Below are positions 1-5,104 of a stretch of DNA of 5,104 nucleotides, piece by piece (the stretch's first letter is position 1; every line of letters begins with the position of its first letter). The position numbers and the translations under genes were made by a program. Origin of the DNA: Clostridia bacterium (GTDB lineage: Bacteria; Bacillota; Clostridia; Christensenellales; UBA3700); assembly GCA_029067255.1 (NCBI GenBank), contig JAIEEW010000135.1, forward strand, positions 1-5,104, written 5' to 3'. The notes beneath the pieces were generated by a model. The model ran no database searches. It was not told the DNA's origin and worked only from the letters and a program-made list of their open reading frames with translations.

Positions 1-2475
1 GACATAGCCGACGCGTACTCGTCGCTTAAACGCAAAGACAATAAGATGGACTTTGCGGATCTCGAATATTACGCCGTAAAACTTTTGCGAAACGATGAAA
101 TGGCAAACGAGATCTCCCGCAAATACGATTACGTCTGCGTGGACGAATATCAAGACGTCAACGCCGTTCAGGAGTATATTTTGAATAGAGTATCAAACGG
201 CAAAAACCTATTTATGGTCGGCGACGTAAAGCAAAGCATTTATCAATTCAGAATGACCGATCCCGATATCTTCTTGAAGAAATACAAAAGTTATAGGGAA
301 AATTCAAATCTCGGTTCTCCCCACTCGTTGAACAAGAATTACCGATCCGGAAGAGAAGTTATAGATTTCGTGAACGCTGTGTTCAACAATATCATGACGG
401 AAGAAACTGGCGGAGTGGACTATCGCAGGGACAGTCAACTCTCTTTGGGCAATACCGATTATGAAGAGCAGAGAGACGATCCCGTAAGAATAACGTCGTT
501 TAGTAAAAGCCGTTCCGAACTTGACGCGCCGATAGGCGCCGACGGCGTTTACAGCGTACGCGACTCGCTCGCTTTGGAGAAGGATAACGTTTACGCGGAA
601 GGCGTTTATATTGCCGAAAGAATAGCGGCGCTAGTGGGAAGAGAAAAGATTCAAGTGTCGTCCGACGGCAAAATGGTTTACCGTCCGGTAAAATTTTCAG
701 ACATAGCGATACTGTGTCCCAAACGCTCCGACGGCGTGGAAAAAATCGTCAACGTACTCAAGAGCGTGGGGATACCCGTCGACAGCGCGAATATAGTCAA
801 CGAAAAGTTTAATCCTTGCGTAGCGCTAATAGTGGATTTTATAAAGGTATTGGATAATCACAGGCAGGATATACCGTTGACGGCGATTCTGACGAGTAAA
901 GTTTTCTCGTCGCTATCTTATTCGGATATGGCTCAGATAAAAAAACAGTACAGAGAAGAAAAATTCTTTTGCGACGGAGTAGAAAAATACGCGAAAGAAA
1001 AGACCGACGGTATAGCGTTAGAATTAGCCAAATTTTTCTCAATGTTAGATAAATACAGATTTGCCGCGGGATTTATGAGCGTGAGCAATCTTATAAGGCG
1101 GATAATGGCGGATTTCGACTTAAGGTCTTTTGCCATTGCCGCTTACGGCGGGGAAAGCGCTTACGCGGGGTTGGAGCGTATTGTCGGAAAACTTGAAGGA
1201 AAACCGTATAATTCTTCAATAGCGAAGTTTACGGAAGCCGCCGAAAACGCAGACGATTTCGGTAGCGTATCGGGAGATACTTCCGTTCAGGGAGATTTCG
1301 TAAAGACGAGTACGATACATGCAAGCAAGGGATTGGAATATCCCATAGTTTTCCTTGTGGATCTTGCAAAACAGGTCAACATGACAGATATTACTTCCGC
1401 GCCTGTCGTGTACGATAAAAGATATGGATTTGCTATAAGAAATATCAACGATTTGGAGCGAAGTTATGACGATTCTCTTCCTATGGAACTTATCAAGGTC
1501 GCAAAGTCTAAAGATATCATAGAAGAGTATATGCGTTTGTTTTACGTCGCAGTTACCAGAGCGCGGAACAAACTGTATTTGACCGCTACTTCTTCGGGAG
1601 AATTTGGAGAGAAATACGTCAACAAACCCAAAAGTATGTGGGACTGGCTGAACAACGTGGCATTTGAAGAACCGAGTTTTATGGATAAATACTACTTTCA
1701 TCCCGAAGATCTCGAATGCGAAAACGCAATAGAAGAATACAAAGATACTGCAAGGCTTTCGGTTGACGCAGAGCGTATTAAAGAATTTGAGAAGATGTTG
1801 ACAAAAGAATATGCTTACTCGCAAGCGACCAAAACGCTTGTCAAATATACGGTAACGTCGGTGAACAACGAGTATTACGAGTCGCGCTATGAAAAGGGCG
1901 GCGTATTGACAGATAGCGAATCGCTGGTGGAACTCGCGAAGAATTCCGATTCCGAAGAAAAGGAAGAGTTATCGGCATGCGCTGATGAAGGTATTGCTTA
2001 TCACAGAGTTTTAGAGTGTATAGATTACGATTGCTATACCTTGACTGACGTGGAAAATAATATCGCGTCAATGATAGAACAGGGATTGCTCACGGAAGAA
2101 CAAAGAAAAGCGGTCGACGGTGCTTCAGTGTTGGAATGTTTGCAAAGTCAAGTTATGTCGCAGGCGAGAAAGTATCCGCATTATAGGGAAAAGCAGTTTA
2201 TGCTCAATTTGCCCGCCGACGAGATTTTGGATACGACTATCAAAGATAAAGTATTGTTGCAAGGTACGATCGATCTGTTTATAAACGGAAGAGCGCAAGG
2301 CGGAGAAAATATACTCGTCGATTTCAAATTTTCAAGCAAGAGCGTAAACGCGATAAAGGAGAGATACCGTCGACAGTTGGAACTTTACGCGAGAGCGATA
2401 GAAGAATGTTTGGGGGAAAAGGTCGATAAAAGAATTATTTTCGTACTCGGCAGGAATATTGAAATAACCGTCTGA
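1..2475 (+). CDS. addA: ATP-dependent helicase/nuclease subunit A (AddA), C-terminal part; 5' end outside the window
   Basis: This is the AddA subunit of the AddAB complex, which unwinds and resects double-strand DNA ends for recombinational repair (the Firmicute counterpart of RecBCD). The reading frame is open from base 1, so the gene starts upstream; the ATG at 46 is internal. The 824 visible residues compare with about 1,200 for the family, so the Walker A region is missing. Helicase motifs, numbered within the fragment: motif II DEYQD (48-52), motif III VGDVKQSIYQFR (73-84), motif IV NKNYRS (111-116), motif V with IHASKGLE (439-446), motif VI with VAVTRAR (516-522). The RecB-type nuclease domain is intact: H668, D758 in GTID, D774-x-K776 in VDFKF, and Q792xxxY796. 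There are no frameshifts. AddB usually lies directly upstream in Firmicutes. An intrinsic terminator overlaps the stop codon, so this is the end of its operon. Confidence 0.95.
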   Translation, partial: DIADAYSSLKRKDNKMDFADLEYYAVKLLRNDEMANEISRKYDYVCVDEYQDVNAVQEYILNRVSNGKNLFMVGDVKQSIYQFRMTDPDIFLKKYKSYRENSNLGSPHSLNKNYRSGREVIDFVNAVFNNIMTEETGGVDYRRDSQLSLGNTDYEEQRDDPVRITSFSKSRSELDAPIGADGVYSVRDSLALEKDNVYAEGVYIAERIAALVGREKIQVSSDGKMVYRPVKFSDIAILCPKRSDGVEKIVNVLKSVGIPVDSANIVNEKFNPCVALIVDFIKVLDNHRQDIPLTAILTSKVFSSLSYSDMAQIKKQYREEKFFCDGVEKYAKEKTDGIALELAKFFSMLDKYRFAAGFMSVSNLIRRIMADFDLRSFAIAAYGGESAYAGLERIVGKLEGKPYNSSIAKFTEAAENADDFGSVSGDTSVQGDFVKTSTIHASKGLEYPIVFLVDLAKQVNMTDITSAPVVYDKRYGFAIRNINDLERSYDDSLPMELIKVAKSKDIIEEYMRLFYVAVTRARNKLYLTATSSGEFGEKYVNKPKSMWDWLNNVAFEEPSFMDKYYFHPEDLECENAIEEYKDTARLSVDAERIKEFEKMLTKEYAYSQATKTLVKYTVTSVNNEYYESRYEKGGVLTDSESLVELAKNSDSEEKEELSACADEGIAYHRVLECIDYDCYTLTDVENNIASMIEQGLLTEEQRKAVDGASVLECLQSQVMSQARKYPHYREKQFMLNLPADEILDTTIKDKVLLQGTIDLFINGRAQGGENILVDFKFSSKSVNAIKERYRRQLELYARAIEECLGEKVDKRIIFVLGRNIEITV

Positions 2476-2499
2476 CTTTTGTCGGGCGGTATTTGTTTT
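2467..2499 (+). terminator. Intrinsic terminator of addA, overlapping its stop codon
   Basis: A 10-base arm ACCGTCTGAC (2467-2476) pairs along its whole length with GTCGGGCGGT (2481-2490), using two G-U wobbles, across a TTTT loop. It is followed by the T-rich tract ATTTGTTTT (2491-2499). The left arm contains the last addA codons and the TGA stop at 2473-2475. The structure fits a rho-independent terminator closing the addA operon. Confidence 0.8.
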
Positions 2500-2514
2500 A
2501 ATGCAAAATACGTA

Positions 2515-2543
2515 TTGAAAAATGTTAACGGGCGCGATTAAAT
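2515..2543 (+). promoter_or_regulatory. Possible sigma-A promoter for the 266-residue membrane protein gene
   Basis: TTGAAA (2515-2520) is a good -35 match. It is followed after 17 bases by TTAAAT (2538-2543), which matches only four of six positions of the -10 consensus. It lies just after the addA terminator, where a new promoter is needed, and would give a leader of about 50 bases. The spacing is ideal but the -10 is weak. The nearby TAAAAT at 2558-2563 has no matching -35. Confidence 0.35.
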
Positions 2544-2585
2544 ATCTTGCTAATGGATAAAATCAATAAAGGTACATATTTATTC

Positions 2586-2591
2586 GGAGGA
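2586..2591 (+). promoter_or_regulatory. Ribosome binding site that decides a TTG start
   Basis: GGAGGA lies 7 bases before the TTG at 2599, which is in frame with the membrane protein. The ATG overlapping the site (2591) is in another frame. The first in-frame ATG (2629) has no purine-rich sequence in front of it. TTG at 2599 is therefore the best start; the adjacent TTG at 2602 is a close alternative. Confidence 0.75.
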
Positions 2592-2598
2592 TGATATT

Positions 2599-3399
2599 TT
2601 GTTGTCGTTTATTGAATTGTTGTACCGTATGTTCGTCTATATACTCACCGACTGGAAGTTAGAGTATTTTATCGTATTTTTCGCGGCTTTTCCGTTTTCC
2701 GTATTGCTGTTGCAAAGCGTCGTTTACGCGAGCCGTCATAGATATTTGTCCGCAAGGATAAAACTAGGAAAATTCCTTAAAAAGAATTCTTTCGTTACTC
2801 CGCGAAACTTTTACTTCTTCAACAAAAAAGTCGTCGGGGTATTTCCTAAAAGCGTAAAGAAGCAAGTCAAACATATTGTCGACGGCAGATTGCCTATAGA
2901 CAACGCTATTTCGATTTTTAAGTCCGATAGCGTTTTTGCAAAGCCTAGTATTGTCAAAGCGGGGTTCTTTATTCATATCGTATCAATGGGAGTGATAATG
3001 AGCGTAAACGGATTCGAGTTGACGCAAATTGCTTTCGTCGCGTTTGCGATGTGTTTTGTTTGGATAGGAACGGCAGTTGCGGACGCGATTGTTTCTCTTC
3101 TTATCGACGTTGTCGACAGACGAAATAAAAAGAAATTTGTATTTGCGTTGGAGAGAAATCTCGTAGTTGTAAACAAGGAGATAGATCTCGGCGTTCCGTC
3201 CGAAACCGAGCCAAAAGAAGACAGCGTATCCGCGCTTGCTAAATCCATTGAAGATTTTCTCGCAAGCAACCCAGACAAAGGTATGGCGAGCGTAGTGTTG
3301 AAGAGCCTTTATTCCGCTTCATTTTCCGGAGCGATGACTCCCGCCAACGCTTTGAGATTAAAAAATGTAATGCTCGACCTTAAAAAATATGTCGGATAG
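2599..3399 (+). CDS. Membrane protein of unknown function, three predicted helices, ExbB/TolQ-like layout
   Basis: I do not recognise this 266-residue protein as a member of a named family. Hydrophobic stretches lie at about 24-43, 118-137 and 142-169. A strongly basic segment (46-62, with RHR, KLGK, KK) follows helix 1 and DRRNKKK (173-179) follows helix 3, while the link between helices 2 and 3 is only about five residues. By the positive-inside rule the N-terminus is outside, residues 46-117 form a cytoplasmic loop, and residues 170-266 form a cytoplasmic tail. This is the layout of the ExbB/TolQ proton-channel family, but the glycine-rich GLLGT-type motif of that family is not evident, so kinship is only a guess. 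There is no signal peptide cleavage site and no cysteine pair. The start is TTG, chosen from the GGAGGA site at 2586. No clear terminator follows, so transcripts may run into corA. Confidence 0.85.
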   Translation: MLSFIELLYRMFVYILTDWKLEYFIVFFAAFPFSVLLLQSVVYASRHRYLSARIKLGKFLKKNSFVTPRNFYFFNKKVVGVFPKSVKKQVKHIVDGRLPIDNAISIFKSDSVFAKPSIVKAGFFIHIVSMGVIMSVNGFELTQIAFVAFAMCFVWIGTAVADAIVSLLIDVVDRRNKKKFVFALERNLVVVNKEIDLGVPSETEPKEDSVSALAKSIEDFLASNPDKGMASVVLKSLYSASFSGAMTPANALRLKNVMLDLKKYVG

Positions 3400-3401
3400 G
3401 C

Positions 3402-3430
3402 TTGCAAAAAGGTTTTTAATAATGTAAAAT
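3402..3430 (+). promoter_or_regulatory. Probable sigma-A promoter of corA
   Basis: TTGCAA (3402-3407) and TAAAAT (3425-3430) are separated by exactly 17 bases. Each matches five of six consensus positions or nearly so (TTGACA/TATAAT). The promoter begins three bases after the stop codon of the preceding gene. Initiation near 3437 would leave a leader of about 80 bases before the corA start codon, so corA can be expressed independently of the gene upstream. Confidence 0.6.
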
Positions 3431-3436
3431 AAAATA

Positions 3437-3518
3437 GTTGAAAACACCTTTTGGGATATTTTACGGATATTGCGTCAGGCGCTCAACGCTTCCAAACTAC
3501 GGACAAGGAGGTGGGCTT
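3437..3518 (+). promoter_or_regulatory. corA 5' leader with possible ribosome-binding-site sequestration
   Basis: CACCUUUU (3445-3452) can pair without interruption with AGGAGGUG (3506-3513), including two G-U pairs, which would bury the corA ribosome binding site. An overlapping segment, UUUGG (3450-3454), can instead pair with CCAAA (3492-3496), and the two pairings exclude each other. A small inner hairpin (GCGU 3472-3475 with ACGC 3486-3489) is compatible with either. The layout resembles a translational switch, but the leader is much shorter than the Mg2+ M-box riboswitch and matches no class I know. A chance arrangement cannot be excluded. Confidence 0.3.
3505..3512 (+). promoter_or_regulatory. 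Strong ribosome binding site fixing the corA start at 3519
   Basis: AAGGAGGT is a near-perfect match to the 16S rRNA 3' end and sits 6 bases before the ATG at 3519. It decides against the longer reading from TTG at 3438, which has no such site and would lie at the predicted transcription start. Confidence 0.85.
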
Positions 3519-4496
3519 ATGATTGAAATTTACAAGACTGATTTGGAAAATAGGCTCATACAGATCGAAGAAAGCGTATATATGGATGAAGGGTTCGCCC
3601 CAAAGGACTGTTGGATAAATCTCACGAATCCTAGCGACAAGGAAGTTGCGCTTATTGCGAAGATAAGCGGTATTGACGACGACGTATTGAAGACTCCGTT
3701 GGACGACGAAGAACGTTCGCGCGTGGAAACTGAAGACGACTATACAATGGTACTCGTTGATATTCCGGTTATAGAAGAAGGTTCGGAAGATTACTATTCT
3801 TATTTTACAATACCGCTCGGAGCAGTTATCAAAAAAGACTTGTTTATTACTATCAGCCTTAAAGATACCGCGATTACCCGCGATTTTATTCGCAACAGAG
3901 TAAAAGGTTTCGCGACGTACAAAAAGACGAGATTTTTGTTCCAGATTCTCAACAATATCGCGTCAAAATATTTGGCGTATCTCAAACAGATAGATAAGGC
4001 TTCGCAGAGAATTCAAAACGAGTTGCACAAGTCTACTAAGAATAAAGAACTTATTCAAATGCTAGACCTTGAAAATTCGCTGGTTTATTTTTCCACTTCT
4101 TTGACGGGTAACGACTCCGTAATTACAAGACTTTTGCAAAACAAAGCCAACGTCAACAATATTTTGAAGAGTTATCCCGACGATACGGATTTGTTGGAAG
4201 ACGTTGCGATAGATACAAAGCAGGCTATGGAAATGTGTTCCATTTACAGAGATATTCTTTCAGGTACGATGGACGCTTACGCTTCGGTTATTTCCAACAA
4301 CCTTAATATCGTTATGAAAGTATTGACGTCAATCACGCTTATCATTTCAATACCTACGTTGATCGCGTCTTTATTCGGTATGAATACGTGGGTACCCGGT
4401 CAAGGCAGCGCGTGGGGTTTTTTAGGAGTACTCGGTTCGTCGGCAGTGGTGTCGTTCTTGCTTTCGATTTACTTAAAGAAGAAAAAGTTGTTGTGA
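3519..4496 (+). CDS. corA: CorA-family magnesium/divalent cation channel
   Basis: CorA proteins are homopentameric inner-membrane channels that take up Mg2+ (some members Co2+, Ni2+ or Zn2+). This one has 325 residues, a normal family length. It has a large acidic cytoplasmic N-terminal domain with the segment LDDEERSRVE, typical of Gram-positive members. A long helical region follows, leading into the conserved NIVMKVLTSIT stretch (263-273). Helix 1 spans about 267-286 and ends in the signature GMN (287-289), which forms the selectivity filter. A short outer loop follows, then helix 2 (about 299-319) and a basic tail KKKKLL. The outer loop reads TWVPGQGSAW and lacks the acidic residue of the classical MPEL loop, so the exact ion cannot be read from the sequence. 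The start at 3519 follows an excellent ribosome binding site. It has its own promoter at 3402-3430 and a leader that may fold over the ribosome binding site. Confidence 0.92.
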   Translation: MIEIYKTDLENRLIQIEESVYMDEGFAPKDCWINLTNPSDKEVALIAKISGIDDDVLKTPLDDEERSRVETEDDYTMVLVDIPVIEEGSEDYYSYFTIPLGAVIKKDLFITISLKDTAITRDFIRNRVKGFATYKKTRFLFQILNNIASKYLAYLKQIDKASQRIQNELHKSTKNKELIQMLDLENSLVYFSTSLTGNDSVITRLLQNKANVNNILKSYPDDTDLLEDVAIDTKQAMEMCSIYRDILSGTMDAYASVISNNLNIVMKVLTSITLIISIPTLIASLFGMNTWVPGQGSAWGFLGVLGSSAVVSFLLSIYLKKKKLL

Positions 4497-4558
4497 TGGA
4501 TGCGATTCGGCTCGTCCAACAGCATTTTCCCAAAAAGATCTTAATTGCCAAATAAATT

Positions 4559-4567
4559 TGATATAAT
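4559..4567 (+). promoter_or_regulatory. Extended -10 promoter for the NUDIX gene
   Basis: TGATATAAT is a perfect extended -10 element (TGnTATAAT). The matching -35 position (around 4539-4544, TCTTAA) is poor, as is common for extended -10 promoters. A second TATAAT lies at 4574-4579 without a matching -35. Initiation near 4574 would give a leader of about 80 bases. The surroundings are very AT-rich, so chance matches are possible. Confidence 0.5.
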
Positions 4568-4611
4568 ATTTTATATAATTATCAATTTTATTTGCAACGT
4601 TAACATAAACG

Positions 4612-4642
4612 AAATTTGCTCGCATTATGCGGGCTTAAATTT
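4612..4642 (+). terminator. Terminator-like hairpin in the leader of the NUDIX gene (attenuator, corA terminator or operator)
   Basis: GCTCGCA (4618-4624) pairs with TGCGGGC (4628-4634) through 7 pairs, one of them G-U, across a TTA loop. Outside this, AAATTT (4612-4617) pairs with AAATTT (4637-4642) after a two-base bulge. A T-rich stretch TTAAATTTT follows at 4635-4643 and runs straight into the ribosome binding site at 4644. It resembles an intrinsic terminator in both directions. Because it lies downstream of the predicted promoter at 4559-4567, it could also end a short transcript from that promoter or act as an attenuator. As an inverted repeat it could be a protein-binding site instead. 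Confidence 0.5.
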
Positions 4643-4643
4643 T

Positions 4644-4649
4644 AGGAGA
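4644..4649 (+). promoter_or_regulatory. Ribosome binding site of the NUDIX gene
   Basis: AGGAGA ends 5 bases before the ATG at 4655 and fixes that start. It directly abuts the hairpin at 4612-4642, so folding of the hairpin may affect ribosome access. Confidence 0.75.
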
Positions 4650-4654
4650 TACTT

Positions 4655-5104
4655 ATGCGTTTTAATTACTGTCCAGATTGCGGAGAAAAACTTATATTGA
4701 AAGAGATCGGCGACGAAGGCGAGATACCTTTTTGCGAAAAATGTAATAGACCGCTTTTTGATATGTTTTCTTCTTGCGTGATTATTTTGGTAAGCGACGG
4801 TAAAGACAAGGTCGTATTGCTAAGGCAAAATTATATTTCCCGCGATTATTACAATCTCGTTTCCGGTTATATCAAACCCAAAGAGACGGCGGAAGAGTGC
4901 GCAAAGCGAGAAGTTGAAGAAGAAATAGGATTGAAAGTCGAGACTCTTAAATTTGTCGGTACGCAGTGGTTTGATAAAAAGGATATGCTTATGATAGCAT
5001 TCATAGCGACGACGAAAGAGCGCGATATAAAACTTTCCAAAGAAGTCGACGAAGCGTACTGGGAAGACGCAAGAGCCGCTCTTGATAAAGTTCATCCCGA
5101 AGGC
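4655..5104 (+). CDS. NUDIX hydrolase with N-terminal zinc ribbon (NudC-like), 3' end outside the window
   Basis: NUDIX enzymes hydrolyse nucleoside diphosphates linked to another group; the zinc-ribbon subgroup includes NADH pyrophosphatase (NudC). The frame is open through the last base, giving 150 visible residues. A zinc ribbon is formed by C6-x2-C9 and C27-x2-C30. The NUDIX box at 71-93 is a perfect match to Gx5Ex7REUxEExGU: G71, E77, R85-E86, E89-E90, G92, with the metal-binding glutamates present. After the box, NudC enzymes carry SQPWPFPxS; here the matching place reads TQWFDKKDM (103-111), so only TQ and W resemble it. NADH as the substrate is therefore doubtful. The later EVDEAYW (130-136) corresponds to the family's EA-x-W segment. 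The long zinc-binding NudC N-terminal extension is also absent, so this is a compact member. The start is set by AGGAGA at 4644. Confidence 0.9.
   Translation, partial: MRFNYCPDCGEKLILKEIGDEGEIPFCEKCNRPLFDMFSSCVIILVSDGKDKVVLLRQNYISRDYYNLVSGYIKPKETAEECAKREVEEEIGLKVETLKFVGTQWFDKKDMLMIAFIATTKERDIKLSKEVDEAYWEDARAALDKVHPEG

Noticed and set aside
1216..1824. A 202-codon open frame on the minus strand inside addA
   Set aside because: It lies fully antisense to conserved helicase motifs V and VI, its translation is rich in F, C, R and S without recognisable domains, and no ribosome binding site or promoter was apparent. It is a shadow frame.
2553..2594. Possible 13-codon leader peptide before the membrane protein gene
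   Set aside because: The frame runs ATG to TGA and ends inside the next gene's ribosome binding site, which would allow coupling. However, it has no ribosome binding site of its own and no regulatory codon pattern, so chance is the simpler explanation.
3438..3518. N-terminal extension of CorA by 27 residues from a TTG start
   Set aside because: There is no ribosome binding site before 3438, it begins at the predicted transcription start, and the extension does not look like CorA. The ATG at 3519 has an almost perfect ribosome binding site.
3437..3518. Guanidine-II (mini-ykkC) riboswitch, suggested by two ACGG motifs in the corA leader
   Set aside because: The ACGG copies at 3463-3466 and 3499-3502 are not closed by stable stems as tetraloops, and the downstream gene is not a guanidine exporter or carboxylase.
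4497..4518. Weak hairpin just after the corA stop (TGGATG with CGTCCA) as a corA terminator
   Set aside because: There are only 6 pairs, one of them wobble, with a 10-base loop and no T-run directly after it. The hairpin at 4612-4642 is a far better candidate.
4820..5095. A 91-codon minus-strand open frame at the right edge
   Set aside because: It is antisense to the NUDIX box region of a clearly coding gene and has no features of its own.

Overview
The window looks like chromosomal DNA of an anaerobic Firmicute (Clostridia), probably an uncultured or gut-type lineage. This rests on an AddA-type helicase-nuclease, strong AGGAGG-like ribosome binding sites, a TTG start, sigma-A type promoters and moderate GC content. 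The assignment is an inference from gene content and signals; no marker gene is present to fix it. All genes are on the + strand and nothing indicates a mobile element, CRISPR array, tRNA or rRNA.

Layout. Positions 1-2475 hold the C-terminal two thirds of addA, open at the left edge, with UvrD-type helicase motifs II-VI and a complete RecB-type nuclease domain. A strong intrinsic terminator (2467-2499) overlaps the addA stop codon. A 123-base gap with a moderate promoter leads to a 266-residue membrane protein of unknown function (2599-3399). It starts at TTG and has a three-helix, N-out/C-in layout resembling ExbB/TolQ, but lacks that family's obvious sequence motifs. A good promoter (TTGCAA-17-TAAAAT, 3402-3430) and an ~80-base leader precede a CorA-family divalent cation channel (3519-4496). 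A 158-base gap carries an extended -10 promoter and a terminator-like hairpin just before the ribosome binding site of the last gene, a zinc-ribbon NUDIX hydrolase (4655 to the right edge, incomplete).

How the genes relate. They look like separate short transcription units: DNA break repair, an unknown membrane protein, Mg2+ (or other cation) uptake and nucleotide clean-up. No shared pathway is evident. I did not find a convincing new multi-gene system. The points most worth checking are the unknown membrane protein, the corA leader in which the ribosome binding site can pair with an upstream segment, the hairpin in the NUDIX gene leader, and the altered NADH-specificity motif of the NUDIX protein.
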